Shown piece by piece: positions 26,801-36,538 of a stretch of 57,888 nucleotides of DNA. The stretch comes from a virus. A model generated the notes under the pieces. The model was not told the DNA's origin. It searched no databases and worked only from the letters and a program-made list of their open reading frames with translations. The DNA lies in IMG/VR virus record IMGVR_UViG_3300008111_000159, positions 1-57,888 of that record. One strand, written 5' to 3'. Numbering within the stretch: the first letter of the stretch is position 1; every line of letters begins with the position of its first letter. The translations under genes and the position numbers were made by a program.

Positions 26801-28912
26801 GACCCGTATTCACCAACCTACGTGAACAAATACGGTTTAGGAGTTCTTTTTGGTTTCAATGACCCTGATGCATTAACCTTGACCGCAGAAACAAGACTTA
26901 ATATTCCAATCCAGAAACTTAATTCCAATATAATGAGCGTTCAACCATTCACACAAAATGGTCAATCTGAAATATTTTACCCATCTCATTTCTTCAGGGG
27001 TGGTATAAATAACACGACTGAAATAGGAAAACAGTGGTCAGCATTCACAACTTTCAACGTGGGATATTATAGTAGTTTGGATAGAACAACTAATCCATCT
27101 GGTTCATTAGATTTTTCAAACGGAGTCGTTTCTAGCCCATATAATGGTGCATACTCATCTATTGTAACAACACCTTCACAACGTGTTGGAAAATATAATA
27201 CAGCTGAAGATATTTCTGGTGCAGCTTTCTTTTATGTTCAAGAATCTGGAAGGAGACCCAAAGATGTAGAAATAACCTATTACACAAATGTGTTCTTACC
27301 ATCATTTACAGGTAATCCAATGAATATTTCCACTAACACTCTAAATGTGATGAGAACCGACAGATTACCCTCTTCAGATAACTTGGATGGTGGAACTTGG
27401 ACATTGAATCCCGCTTTGTTACAACAAAACATTGGTTTTGCAATTTATCAAATCTCTGCGTATGGTGAAGGTGCAATTTCAGTGGATGCTTACAGCACAG
27501 GTGCGGACATAACAACCGCAGATATTGTAGGACAATACAGTTACACCAACGTTATAGATACATTAAATCTTTGTTCACAAATAGTTTCACTCAAATGTTA
27601 CGAGGGAAATGGAACGACATTTAAAGTGAATACAGGATGCACTGAAACTGATGCAGTAGTAAGCGGATGTTACCAGTTCTTACGAAGACCACTTTTGGAT
27701 ATTGGAAAAGATATTAGAAATTTTAATGAGTGGGCATATAGATTCCGATTTAACTATGGTTTGTGTAGAGGGGTTTTGTCTCAATCATTTACGAATAATT
27801 GGATAAACGGTTCTTTATTTATGTTCCCAATCCAAATAGATGTATTTTTTGATTTGAACAATAAACCTTTGGCACCAAAGTATCCTTCAAGGTTAACTTA
27901 TTTTGATAGTGATACAAACAATTTTTATTTTAGAAGTAGTCCATTTTTAAGTGGTTCAACATCTTCGAGATTTATAGGTTCCCCCGCAAATACATTAGGG
28001 CCACAATATTCAATTAATTCGAGAAATCTTTTATTTCCAACAACAATCATAAATTTGGGTATGAAGGATTCGTTTTACCAAGAAATTATAATGGAGGCAT
28101 CCGCAAAGGCTTATGTGATGTCAAATCTGAATCCTACAAGTTACTCCGACACATCAGATATTGTAAACCTATTTGTTCTTTCTAGAATCACGAGTGCGAC
28201 TTTCTTACAACAAATGTTGGGATTGAGAGATAACTCAATCAATAGTTTATTCACGAGGTCATCGACAGTTGGAATTATTCAACCTAAGAATAGGGTGGAT
28301 GCCGACTTGGTTCAAATGATGTCAATTAATAGTGAAATTGGAATAGTTCCTTTCAGCACAGAATTTTATCCTTTTGATGCAAATGACCCGAACAATGCTG
28401 TTGTAGTTTTACAAACCGCAGGTAATAATGTTATGGGAATATTCTTCTCATCCTCAACTGCAGATTTACAGATAAAAGACTATATTTCACCAGGGGTTAT
28501 TAACTTCAGACCAGCATCTAACGCAAATGCACTGACATATCCTTTCGGTATTAAATCACAAAGAGTTCCTTTTTATCAGTGGGGTTTAGAAGGCGGTAAT
28601 TCAATTTTTGGAACTGAAAAAAATAATTGGAAAACGAACATATCAGATGGTATTATCTCTTACGAATATCAATCTTTGAGTAGAAGATTTACGAATGCAC
28701 CATCTTATTTCAGTGGTTCATACAACAACGTAAGTGACATATATCAAAGAGGTTATATTTTTGCTGTTAACCAAAACCAACAATATTCTGCAACGGCTGG
28801 AACTTGGACAAACAATTTTATGATTGGTGCTCCAAACCAGTTTTACTTTGGATTAGTTGCAGGTGCGTCTGCTTTGGATAAATTTAAGACAAAATATAGT
28901 GCAGATGAATAA
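23858..28912 (+). CDS. Giant virion protein with carboxypeptidase-regulatory-like domain and hydrophobic segment
   Basis: This 1684-aa protein is taken from ATG 23858; a TTG three bases upstream is also possible. Residues about 45-170 look like a carboxypeptidase-regulatory/CnaB-like beta sandwich (VVVGRVTANNGFGLPNARVS, then KFTAKTNESGDYMIMGVPVG), common in Bacteroidota surface proteins. Residues about 513-585 are strongly hydrophobic (FLFFIVSLLLQLLQIVSIPL and following), enough for two to three membrane helices, followed by a Gly/Ala-rich amphipathic stretch to about 650 and a CQGCEC cluster near 664. The remaining ~1000 residues are beta-rich and Tyr/Asn-rich, as in tail proteins. Role unknown: a baseplate or tail-tip protein that inserts into the envelope is inferred. 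It overlaps the next gene by 8 bp. Confidence 0.65.
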   Translation: MGQSYRIRTELGVNKTINVQLDQDFEFLEILSLTIQQTDVYIRACADYGVVVGRVTANNGFGLPNARVSVFVPITEVDQSNPIISSIYPYKSPEDKNEDGYRYNLLPYERSHSGHNPTGTLPSRLDALTASTVVELYDRYYKFTAKTNESGDYMIMGVPVGNQQFVMDVDLSDMGEFSLTPQDLIRIGRATESQVAGNRFRSSTDLNSLPQIVNLNRTIEVSPLWGDPDVCQIAINRLDFDLRDDANIDIQPTSVFMGSVYSTPDKFRLRPDLKLGSITIRGGKPRDNFGNLCSLVAGPGQILAVRQTINTDLSGNPILEEYRLEQSGNLIDENGVWLVELPMNLDYLVTNEFGEKILSNDPTIGIPTKGKYRFKIKWQQSNSLSESVKRPYFLVPNVREYGWSSTAVDPNNPNVNPPLQQRNQLKSSYYFGLDWSGYTNGFSVQDATTKLNEMINCEDTFYQFEYNRVYTVSGLIDQYKDGGRGRFIGIKEIDDDSCSDTVNKFPVNEGFKNFDFLFFIVSLLLQLLQIVSIPLLIALHFIVFFLNLLLGLKNILIGLFAALVGYHLYLFGKGVIKGIKLYIEAGKLTAAGANLVGTGVASIAGAALKFLAGQKTTEAKDTLAIAGKNLAISIKYGLSIFAINKIYQIFRGQKIKVISLPVLTYPDCQGCECKPKDISQDQSLTSSQSGLLSRFSDSIQYYEKLLASPYVQSFDEDSRDAVALAFASAAGGNDGDPFSRNSYKVMDSGDDGSIFIDGCPVDFFAYSNYLPLGERVNIFNTRKKYFDGVNRIKVTFNSPNNLVNHLDNTLTIFLSDKLETGTLLSFVNPLDTTDVNFNFTGNTPQTSGIYGQALNPGPSTYNVGYCDPNNPYSNLTTTYQLNRGSEITGYTYPADIEYYQVITALTINQAINLFGGAPDESLPQIVNSGTVIIGNNQKHIKILGICINTGWLNGYYTNEIPYSQIFQDYGNQYITILQRGVDPYSPTYVNKYGLGVLFGFNDPDALTLTAETRLNIPIQKLNSNIMSVQPFTQNGQSEIFYPSHFFRGGINNTTEIGKQWSAFTTFNVGYYSSLDRTTNPSGSLDFSNGVVSSPYNGAYSSIVTTPSQRVGKYNTAEDISGAAFFYVQESGRRPKDVEITYYTNVFLPSFTGNPMNISTNTLNVMRTDRLPSSDNLDGGTWTLNPALLQQNIGFAIYQISAYGEGAISVDAYSTGADITTADIVGQYSYTNVIDTLNLCSQIVSLKCYEGNGTTFKVNTGCTETDAVVSGCYQFLRRPLLDIGKDIRNFNEWAYRFRFNYGLCRGVLSQSFTNNWINGSLFMFPIQIDVFFDLNNKPLAPKYPSRLTYFDSDTNNFYFRSSPFLSGSTSSRFIGSPANTLGPQYSINSRNLLFPTTIINLGMKDSFYQEIIMEASAKAYVMSNLNPTSYSDTSDIVNLFVLSRITSATFLQQMLGLRDNSINSLFTRSSTVGIIQPKNRVDADLVQMMSINSEIGIVPFSTEFYPFDANDPNNAVVVLQTAGNNVMGIFFSSSTADLQIKDYISPGVINFRPASNANALTYPFGIKSQRVPFYQWGLEGGNSIFGTEKNNWKTNISDGIISYEYQSLSRRFTNAPSYFSGSYNNVSDIYQRGYIFAVNQNQQYSATAGTWTNNFMIGAPNQFYFGLVAGASALDKFKTKYSADE

Positions 28913-30599
28913 CTATAAAATTATACCGAGTAGTCTGACTTTCCAAAGTGCTCCTTTTGTTGACCAGGAAATCACCTTGACCTTACAAGAAAAACAACAA
29001 GAAATTACTGAATATGATAGAAGTCAAACAATAAGTTTAGCTCAGGTTTATGACGATGAGAGACAGGAATCTACAGTCTTCAGACCGACATTCAAACTTA
29101 GTTATTTGTATTCCAACACTTATACAGGAACAACTGAATACATTCCATTTAGAAATAATCTGTTTTATGTAAACCCTGAGGTTTCAACGGTCAGCACAAT
29201 TTGGAAAGGATTCCCTCAGTTTTATGAGTTTGATTTCTACAGACCCGATGTTAAAGACCAACATTTTCCATATAAATCTAAAAGTGCTTATACCTACAAT
29301 TGGACATATTATCTAACATATCCTTACGAAAACCAATATAATAAACAATTAACATATTATTCTAATAACACACCAATCAATTGGGTTGCAGGAGACGGAA
29401 TTCCATTTGAAATATTTAACTCACAACAAAATGGTGACAACATAATAAGTTTTAGATGTATTGCTCCTCATGGAGTTTTACCTAATGAATATGTCGAACT
29501 ATCACTCACATATAGGAATGAAAAGATTTTCCAAGTATATTCTTTAGGTAACGGATTAGTTGAATCTGACCCTTATATCTTCAATGTTTTAAATGTTGGA
29601 TACACTGGCTCTACTTTCAACAACGGAACTAGAGGAACTTTTAAAAGAGTTATCAATCCAGATAATCTTAATGAGACTAAATCGAAATACTACATCAAAA
29701 AACTAAAGGTTGTGACAAATTTGGACGATATCATTGTAACAAAAGCTGGTTTTGAAAAAAATGTTTTTGGTGAAGAAAGAAAATTTGAATACAGTTCGAT
29801 TACTCCCAATAAAGTCACGAGGGTTTCTCAGAAGACAAGTAGTAACGCTTATTCGTTCACGTCCGCATACGATTTGGATTTCGCTTCCCTAAAAGATAAC
29901 AACGGTAGACCGTTAAACGAGATTAATCTAACTGTGATAAATAAAGGTTATTCAGGTTATTTCAATCAGCCTAATAATGGTGTCGGAATAAAACAGGGAT
30001 GGGAATTCAATCTTTCAAAAAATATTAATCCGTGGTGGGATTTGAATAACACACAGTCAAACTCATCTATTCAAACATCAGCATATACTTTGACAAGTGG
30101 TGTAACAAAGACATTCACTTATAATTTAGACTTGAAAAGAGCAGATGTTATTGATGGTGATTTTTGTGAGTGGAATGATTATGAACAAATCGAAAGGGTC
30201 ATATCAAAATACTATCAAAAAATAAAATACAATCAAAGTGTGTTTCAAACAACAAATAACAGTAATACGAACTCACCTGGTTTTTACTATGAGCCACATA
30301 TCCCTATGACCATAAGAATATTTTCAGATTACATCGAAACAGGAAATGTCGACGCGATTGAGAATATACCAAGCTGGGCTTTTTATTCTACCCAAGACAG
30401 AGAATTCAGATGGAGAGACCTATACACATATGGATTCAAAGATAGTTCAAACAGGGGTGTGGATTATCCTTTCTTTAACACGGCGCATTACCCTTTTGTA
30501 TCTGCCGTATTTAGATTAATACCTGAGGGAATAGATTACAATGAATCTATTTTAGGTGTAGATGAACCAATTAAACCTTTGATAGATGGATGTGAATAA
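28905..30599 (+). CDS. Unknown large baseplate/tail structural protein
   Basis: This 564-aa protein is assigned to ATG 28905, which overlaps the preceding stop by 8 bp; an in-frame TTG at 28857 would lie far inside the previous gene. The sequence is rich in Tyr, Asn, Ser and Thr, with alternating strand-like segments (e.g. FRPTFKLSYLYSNTYTGTTE) and no membrane or catalytic motif. No family is recognised. Its coupling to the giant gene before it and to the next gene (14-bp overlap) suggests that these products assemble together in the distal tail. Confidence 0.65.
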   Translation: MNNYKIIPSSLTFQSAPFVDQEITLTLQEKQQEITEYDRSQTISLAQVYDDERQESTVFRPTFKLSYLYSNTYTGTTEYIPFRNNLFYVNPEVSTVSTIWKGFPQFYEFDFYRPDVKDQHFPYKSKSAYTYNWTYYLTYPYENQYNKQLTYYSNNTPINWVAGDGIPFEIFNSQQNGDNIISFRCIAPHGVLPNEYVELSLTYRNEKIFQVYSLGNGLVESDPYIFNVLNVGYTGSTFNNGTRGTFKRVINPDNLNETKSKYYIKKLKVVTNLDDIIVTKAGFEKNVFGEERKFEYSSITPNKVTRVSQKTSSNAYSFTSAYDLDFASLKDNNGRPLNEINLTVINKGYSGYFNQPNNGVGIKQGWEFNLSKNINPWWDLNNTQSNSSIQTSAYTLTSGVTKTFTYNLDLKRADVIDGDFCEWNDYEQIERVISKYYQKIKYNQSVFQTTNNSNTNSPGFYYEPHIPMTIRIFSDYIETGNVDAIENIPSWAFYSTQDREFRWRDLYTYGFKDSSNRGVDYPFFNTAHYPFVSAVFRLIPEGIDYNESILGVDEPIKPLIDGCE

Positions 30600-31518
30600 A
30601 TTTCAAATTTTAAGAGAGGGGGGAATATCCAAACAAATTAATATTCCGATTCAGATGACTTGGGATTATTTGGGTTTGGATGACTCTATTGATGAATATG
30701 AAACTCAAATAGTTAAAGAGGTTATTGGTGATGGTAGAGACTTTGAGGTAACAAGATTTAGTCACGCCCCACATAACAGCCCCTCAATCTTTATCAATCC
30801 AACGACGGGCCAAGTAACTCAATCAAATATAGTTGGAGGTTCAGACTCTACTGTATGTAATTATGAATTTTATTTTTATTCAGGTGGTTCGATTAATGAT
30901 TTGAATAATTGGCAGATTAACTACTTAGGAGAAGGATTTACACCTCAAGACTTATACTACTATAATAACTCATTTACGAACTCGTTTTTTAAGTTGGACC
31001 TTTATGACACTCCTGATGAAAAAAGACAAACAAACTACCTAACAATCATCATACCAACCCAACAAGGTCTGAAGATGGACACTCGAATGCAAAGAGCCAC
31101 AGTCTCAGTAAAGAAACCAAAGTTTATTTTGGATTTCATCGGAGACAAAGAGGGTTTCTTTATCTACTGGTTAAAGAAAAGAGAATTTTTGAACATATCA
31201 ACATTCTATATGTCAGCCAAGTTTTATAACGCAGGAACTGGTCAATTTACCAAAATGATGACAGGTAGAGGATGGGACCCTCAAAGTTCGACTCCTCCTT
31301 GTCAACAACAATGGCCAACTCCATTTAATGTTGATAGAACCTTGGGACCACAGTCATGTATGTCGGTAGGAGAAAGAAATACATTCGACAACACACAATA
31401 TTTTTATTACACAGTTCAAATAGATTATCCAACACAAACATATCAGGTGTATAATACTGCTGGACAAAGATTGGGAACAAGTATACCCATAAAATGGTTT
31501 GAATATATAAATCCATGA
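30586..31518 (+). CDS. Unknown tail-region protein
   Basis: This 310-aa soluble protein begins MDVNKFQILREGGISKQINI. The short 'LREGGISKQINIPI' opening resembles the start of the 1684-aa protein (RTELGVNKTINVQL), which hints at a shared N-terminal assembly motif. Otherwise no family is recognised. Start ATG 30586 overlaps the preceding gene by 14 bp and the stop overlaps the next start as ATGA, so it is part of a coupled run of virion genes. Confidence 0.65.
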   Translation: MDVNKFQILREGGISKQINIPIQMTWDYLGLDDSIDEYETQIVKEVIGDGRDFEVTRFSHAPHNSPSIFINPTTGQVTQSNIVGGSDSTVCNYEFYFYSGGSINDLNNWQINYLGEGFTPQDLYYYNNSFTNSFFKLDLYDTPDEKRQTNYLTIIIPTQQGLKMDTRMQRATVSVKKPKFILDFIGDKEGFFIYWLKKREFLNISTFYMSAKFYNAGTGQFTKMMTGRGWDPQSSTPPCQQQWPTPFNVDRTLGPQSCMSVGERNTFDNTQYFYYTVQIDYPTQTYQVYNTAGQRLGTSIPIKWFEYINP

Positions 31519-32621
31519 GTCAAGATTACTATAAGGTTATTATTTCACCTGAGACCGTAAAAGGGGATATTGCTGTTGTAAATTACAATAATACTTCAGT
31601 CGGTGTATATTCTGCAATGACCAAGGTTGTGAGTTCAGGACCTGGTGGGTCCTCGTTATTGAAGGAGGTGTCGGTTCCGATATTACTTAGACAAAGTGCG
31701 GTTGATTGTGGCTATTATAGTCCTTTTGACGGAGCGGTATTACAGAAAGATGTTGTGGCGAATTTTTTGTTCTCAGCAACTACTGGAAGTCCAATGACAT
31801 ATTATGTTTATAATACTTCGGACCAATTCCAAAATTTCTTGCAGCTCTCTGCCTACAGAGTCGATTGGGGTGATAATTCACCAAAACAATCAATTACAAA
31901 TTATGCACCCAATTCAATAAACCATACATATCCCACTCCGCCAGTTGGAACTACAAAAGATTACAAAATCACGTTGGAACAAATCAACCCTTGGGGTGTA
32001 ACAACTGTCACTAAAACAATTTCAGTTCCTTACAGTAAAGTAACAATATTCAATCCACAAGGTGAATGTTTCTTTGCACCATCATTTGGTAATTGGATTG
32101 GAACCCCTGTTTCATATGATTATATATTTTCAGGTGATGCAGAAAACAATGTTCAAGACCAAGTGAGTTCGAAATATATAACAATTCCGTTTACGGTGTC
32201 AGGGGTAAGTAGGTCTAGAATCACAGAATTGAAACCTTACGGTAATTTAACAATTAATCAAAGAATCAATTTACCAATCATAAATAATGGGGTGCTGTGG
32301 GGTTCAATTACTAATGTTGGAAATGGTTTTACTGCTTACACTATCCAAGACACCAACTATATTGACTATGGAGATGGAACTACAATTTTCTATCAACCAT
32401 CATCTGGTTTAACCGAATATAACATAACCGCGGTGCCGATAACAAAAAATGAAACTTTGCTTAAAGTAATGGACCAACCTCAGATTCAAACAAACGTATT
32501 TGTTGAGAGAGGGAAGAACAGTGCTTACGAAAGGGTCCAAAGACTTGGTGAGGTGGACAACTTGGGTGACATGATAAACTATGGTTATGGTTTTTTTAAT
32601 GTCATTAAAAAAGATACATAA
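31515..32621 (+). CDS. Tail-region protein with PKD-like domain
   Basis: This 368-aa protein contains a PKD-like Ig fold at about residues 115-175: AYRVDWGDNSPKQS, an INHTYPTPP turn and a YKITLEQINPWG strand, the WGDGS...HTY pattern of PKD domains. A second, weaker copy occurs near 285-300 (YIDYGDGTTIFYQ). PKD domains mediate surface and sugar contacts in many bacterial extracellular proteins. The rest is unrecognised. It starts with an ATGA overlap and ends 25 bp before the next gene, in a gap holding a TATTTATA box. Confidence 0.65.
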   Translation: MSQDYYKVIISPETVKGDIAVVNYNNTSVGVYSAMTKVVSSGPGGSSLLKEVSVPILLRQSAVDCGYYSPFDGAVLQKDVVANFLFSATTGSPMTYYVYNTSDQFQNFLQLSAYRVDWGDNSPKQSITNYAPNSINHTYPTPPVGTTKDYKITLEQINPWGVTTVTKTISVPYSKVTIFNPQGECFFAPSFGNWIGTPVSYDYIFSGDAENNVQDQVSSKYITIPFTVSGVSRSRITELKPYGNLTINQRINLPIINNGVLWGSITNVGNGFTAYTIQDTNYIDYGDGTTIFYQPSSGLTEYNITAVPITKNETLLKVMDQPQIQTNVFVERGKNSAYERVQRLGEVDNLGDMINYGYGFFNVIKKDT

Positions 32622-32623
32622 AC

Positions 32624-32631
32624 TATTTATA
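32624..32631 (+). promoter_or_regulatory. TATTTATA box upstream of the gene at 32647
   Basis: TATTTATA sits in the 25-bp gap and ends 15 nt before ATG 32647. It is flanked by A-rich sequence, as in the other copies. Confidence 0.4.
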
Positions 32632-32646
32632 GAAAAATAATTTTAT

Positions 32647-33555
32647 ATGGCAATTGGCTCATATGGCACGATAAGACCTTCAGATGTTTCACCAGAAGAT
32701 GTTGAAATCATAATGAATTATACCCCGACAAGAGACGCCACAGATAACTTCGTTTTAAGTAAACTCGATGCTCAAACAATATTGAGACCATATTTCGAAA
32801 ACACTGAAACAGGAGGAAACTCAGGGGTTGAAGTAATAGGAGGATTATATAATCTAACTCTTCCTGCAAATCAGTTCAATGCTTTGGGAATCTATACTCT
32901 ATATTTGAGACCAGCTCAGATAAGAACAATAATCACAGATTGTGGTGTTTTAAGTGCATTACCTAATGTCAAAGGACTTGTGATTGACTTAAACAACGTT
33001 GACCCACAATTCCTTAACAAATTTGTTCCACAAGGGTTGGTGGGATTCAGAATCGAATATCTTAATCCTGATGGTTCGAAGATTCCAAACTTCTTCAGAG
33101 TTGTAACTTCTTGTTTCTACTGTGAGGCGGTGGTTGCAAATGAGGTTAATACATCTCAAAAGTCAATCAGATATAGATACGTTGATAACAATTCTAACTT
33201 GTTATTCCTGACGGTATCACCATCTTCATCACCAACAAACAGACCAAATGCAACACCGTATATTGGACAACCTGACCAAGGAATAATAATAACAAACACC
33301 TTTTTCAATCCTGTAACTGTTGAAATTGAAATGGTCGAATACGATATATCATCTCTTGCAATTGCACTTTATGGTAATCAAACCAAATCTATCGACGATG
33401 GAATCTACACCATCTATGATAGTCAAAATAACATTTACAGACAGTATAACTTGTATGAAATTAGAGACCAATTCAATGCATTATTATATGAGGTTAGACA
33501 GAACAGAGGTGATAATATTGATTTCAGTAAGAATTTTACATCAATTACTAGTTAA
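32647..33555 (+). CDS. Unknown baseplate-region protein
   Basis: This 302-aa soluble protein begins MAIGSYGTIRPSDVSPEDVE. Residues about 60-135 look like a beta domain with LPANQFNALGIYTLYLRPAQ, a segment suggesting a repeating structural fold. A CFYC pair occurs near 157-160. The last ~60 residues are helical (YNLYEIRDQFNALLYEVRQ). No family is recognised. It begins a transcript with its own TATTTATA box and overlaps the next gene (TAATG), so it is probably made together with the 992-aa protein as a baseplate component. Confidence 0.65.
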   Translation: MAIGSYGTIRPSDVSPEDVEIIMNYTPTRDATDNFVLSKLDAQTILRPYFENTETGGNSGVEVIGGLYNLTLPANQFNALGIYTLYLRPAQIRTIITDCGVLSALPNVKGLVIDLNNVDPQFLNKFVPQGLVGFRIEYLNPDGSKIPNFFRVVTSCFYCEAVVANEVNTSQKSIRYRYVDNNSNLLFLTVSPSSSPTNRPNATPYIGQPDQGIIITNTFFNPVTVEIEMVEYDISSLAIALYGNQTKSIDDGIYTIYDSQNNIYRQYNLYEIRDQFNALLYEVRQNRGDNIDFSKNFTSITS

Positions 33556-36533
33556 TGGCGACATCAAGAAGAACAACTAAATTTTTCTATCCGCCAAGAC
33601 CAGGAAGTGGGGCGGCTACCTTCTCTGACAATATTGTAGGATTGCAGACAGTTGAAGGGGGCGGTCTCACGCAAGGTAACTTCGAATTCACAACTTCTAT
33701 TGTGGAGAAAGTGAATCGTAGATTTAATGTTGGTGCTTTTTCGGAGCCTATAGATTTGGATTATCTTGATGTTGATACACTTGCTGAGAGTAGAAGAATT
33801 CAAGCGACTCAATTCAGGGTTTACCCGAACTATGATTTGTCTCAGGTTACAAATTTCACATTATATGGTTCACTATCAAAAAGATTTCAAGTATCAATTA
33901 CTCATATTATAAGTGTATTTCCTGCTTCTTTAGATATTCAATTTTTGAACGATGATTTCCTAACTGGATTTACAGCACAGAATGTCGCGTATGACCCGAT
34001 TTATGATGAAACAAGTTTTGAAGTAAGTGTTAATAGAATCAAAAACCCATTTGACGTTGATTATTCTGTAAGTGCGGCCACAAACCTAAACATGAGAGAA
34101 ATTGGTGTGTCACCTTATAGGAATCTCTACAATACTTACTTAGATTACTGCGTATCAATCAATGATGATATTTTCAAAGTTATTTCATTTACACCCTCTC
34201 AAACATTATCAAGTGGTATAATCAAATTCACTGTTTCCGGTGCACCTTTTGGACAAACCGCAACAACAAGTATTCAAGAGTATCAAATAAGACCGAATGA
34301 TTTCATAGTTGACAGAATTTTTGCTGAGAGTTTGGATGAGGTTGAAAAGTTTCTGATGAATAGATTGGTTAGACCTGAATACACAGCTGTGTTCCAAATA
34401 CCACAGCAAACGGAAGGGGGTCAGTTTTATACAAACAACCAATCTGTAACATGGCCTAAGGACGGTCCATGGAATTTAGATATTCGTTCTTTCTTATTCG
34501 AAGAGTATTTGACACAATTGGAAACAATTGCGGTAAATCTTGATTCATATAAAACAAATTTAATTTCAAGATTTTTTGTTTCAGATTCATTGAAAGAATT
34601 TGATACATTAGGAAGGAAAGCCGAAAAGATTTTTCAAATTTACGGAAGAAGTTTTGACCAAGTCAAAAACTTCATCGACGCTTTAGCGTTTATGAACTCT
34701 GTAAATTATAATGTTGGTAATGACATCCCATCTCAATTGTTAGTTAACCTATCTCAAACCTTGGGATGGAGTTCAAATTTTTCACCTATTACTGATACGG
34801 ACTTTTTAGATTCGATTTTTGGAAATACACAAACACCTTCATATCCAGGTTATGCGAGAGCCCTTACACCAACTGAAATCAACTACGCATTTTATAGGAA
34901 TTTGATTCTCAACTCAGCATACCTTTTCAAATCAAAAGGAACGAGACGAAGTGTTGAGTTTATGATGAGATTGATTGGTGCACCCGAGTCGTTAATAGAA
35001 TTCAACGAGCACATCTATTTGGCTGACCAAAAAATCAACATGGAACAGTTCGACACACAATATGCGGCCATAACAGGTGGAACTTATGTTCAAAACACAC
35101 CGGCTTATCTACCAGGTTCTACATATAAAATAAAAGGAAAAACCTTTACAGCCTTCACAACTGTTGACACCTATCAAGATGTTCAGATAAATCTAGATGA
35201 TTATCCAATAGACGCTCAAGGATTTCCTAAGGCTCCCGTAAATACGGAATCTTATTTCTTCCAATTGGGTGCTGGTTGGTATGAAAGCACACCACAACAT
35301 AGAAGTCCAGATGAGGTTCAAATTACAGGACAAATCTATACAGGTCAGAACTACGATATTCAAACTCAACTACAACCATTTACATATGGTCAAAAATATC
35401 TCGATAGGTTCAGAGATTTTCCTTATATGACCGAGGGATTCAAACTTAAAAAAGTTGTTGACAATAATAAGTCGTGGCTTGAAGAGGATGACAAGATAAG
35501 AGTTTCAAGGGATGCTAATTTCAACGCTTATTATTATGCGGACAATGAAAAACTCGTATTGAATGTTAAAAACATAGATTTGTTTTTGAATGCTTCACAA
35601 GGACTTGTTTACGACGTTTGGGTTTCTTCAAGAAAATACGACTACCCGATTCCTGAATCAGGTCTGACAATTGGATATCCAGTTCCAGGTGGAGTCGACT
35701 CAACTTTTATCAAACCCGAACCAAAAAAGAAAACATTCTTCGAATTCTACCAAACTTTTTGGGAGAATATGATTAATACTAGAAACAGACAATATATCAC
35801 TGATGGTAAAACAGGAGGATATCCAACTCTTCAATCGGTTTGGTGGAAGTATATCCAATCAGAACAAACAGTGGGTATACCAAACAACAAATATACGTAT
35901 CAAAAACTAATCGACTACATCAACGGATTGGGTCCGTGGTGGATGAAGTTAGTAGAGCAAATGATACCTGCAACCACAATATGGAATACAGGTTCAAGAC
36001 TCGAAAACTCAATACTACACAGACAAAAATACGTTTATAGAAGACAAAGAGGTTGTGAAATAATTCCTGTGCCAGTTGAGCCTTGTTTTATAATAACAAA
36101 CATTTTTGATTACACATGTCAAACAGAATATGTTGACTTCAACATATATCCTTGGTTAAATGGTGATACAAATGTATCAAACTTCCAATCGATTTTAGCA
36201 AATAGACTAAACATAATGCTCGAAGCACAAGTATTAACCTTAAACGATTGTGTTCAAAGTTCAGTTGAAACAAATTGGTATGTTGATTTGGAAATTGCGG
36301 GACAAAAAATTATACAACAACCTTTCTACACAGGGTATGGATTCACGGATGTTCCAACAAATTCAAATTGGAGAAATGCTTTGATTCAATATCTACCAGC
36401 AGTCTACGATTATGGGTTTACATATTTCCTAAATGGAAATAATTTATCAATAACTAATTCGACATGCACACCAAGAAACATGAATGAAACAGTCAAACTA
36501 AACGTATGTATTAACATAAGCATAAATTGTTAA
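33555..36533 (+). CDS. Large baseplate protein, tail-protein-I/gp7-like
   Basis: This 992-aa protein has at about residues 450-490 a motif AYLFKSKGTRRSVEFMMRLI followed by GAPESLIEF. It matches the 'KGT..(A/S)(V/I)...(L/I)..(L/I)G' helix of P2 tail protein I, the partner of gpJ that links baseplate to fibres; in T4-like phages the equivalent place is held by gp7-type wedge proteins. Flanking regions are mixed helix and strand with many Tyr and Gln. The C-terminal ~140 residues (after CEIIPVPVEPCF) form a Cys-containing domain. It starts with a TAATG overlap. Placement next to gp25 and gp6 relatives and before the fibre genes supports a wedge-to-fibre connector. Confidence 0.6.
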   Translation: MATSRRTTKFFYPPRPGSGAATFSDNIVGLQTVEGGGLTQGNFEFTTSIVEKVNRRFNVGAFSEPIDLDYLDVDTLAESRRIQATQFRVYPNYDLSQVTNFTLYGSLSKRFQVSITHIISVFPASLDIQFLNDDFLTGFTAQNVAYDPIYDETSFEVSVNRIKNPFDVDYSVSAATNLNMREIGVSPYRNLYNTYLDYCVSINDDIFKVISFTPSQTLSSGIIKFTVSGAPFGQTATTSIQEYQIRPNDFIVDRIFAESLDEVEKFLMNRLVRPEYTAVFQIPQQTEGGQFYTNNQSVTWPKDGPWNLDIRSFLFEEYLTQLETIAVNLDSYKTNLISRFFVSDSLKEFDTLGRKAEKIFQIYGRSFDQVKNFIDALAFMNSVNYNVGNDIPSQLLVNLSQTLGWSSNFSPITDTDFLDSIFGNTQTPSYPGYARALTPTEINYAFYRNLILNSAYLFKSKGTRRSVEFMMRLIGAPESLIEFNEHIYLADQKINMEQFDTQYAAITGGTYVQNTPAYLPGSTYKIKGKTFTAFTTVDTYQDVQINLDDYPIDAQGFPKAPVNTESYFFQLGAGWYESTPQHRSPDEVQITGQIYTGQNYDIQTQLQPFTYGQKYLDRFRDFPYMTEGFKLKKVVDNNKSWLEEDDKIRVSRDANFNAYYYADNEKLVLNVKNIDLFLNASQGLVYDVWVSSRKYDYPIPESGLTIGYPVPGGVDSTFIKPEPKKKTFFEFYQTFWENMINTRNRQYITDGKTGGYPTLQSVWWKYIQSEQTVGIPNNKYTYQKLIDYINGLGPWWMKLVEQMIPATTIWNTGSRLENSILHRQKYVYRRQRGCEIIPVPVEPCFIITNIFDYTCQTEYVDFNIYPWLNGDTNVSNFQSILANRLNIMLEAQVLTLNDCVQSSVETNWYVDLEIAGQKIIQQPFYTGYGFTDVPTNSNWRNALIQYLPAVYDYGFTYFLNGNNLSITNSTCTPRNMNETVKLNVCINISINC

Positions 36534-36538
36534 ATTGA

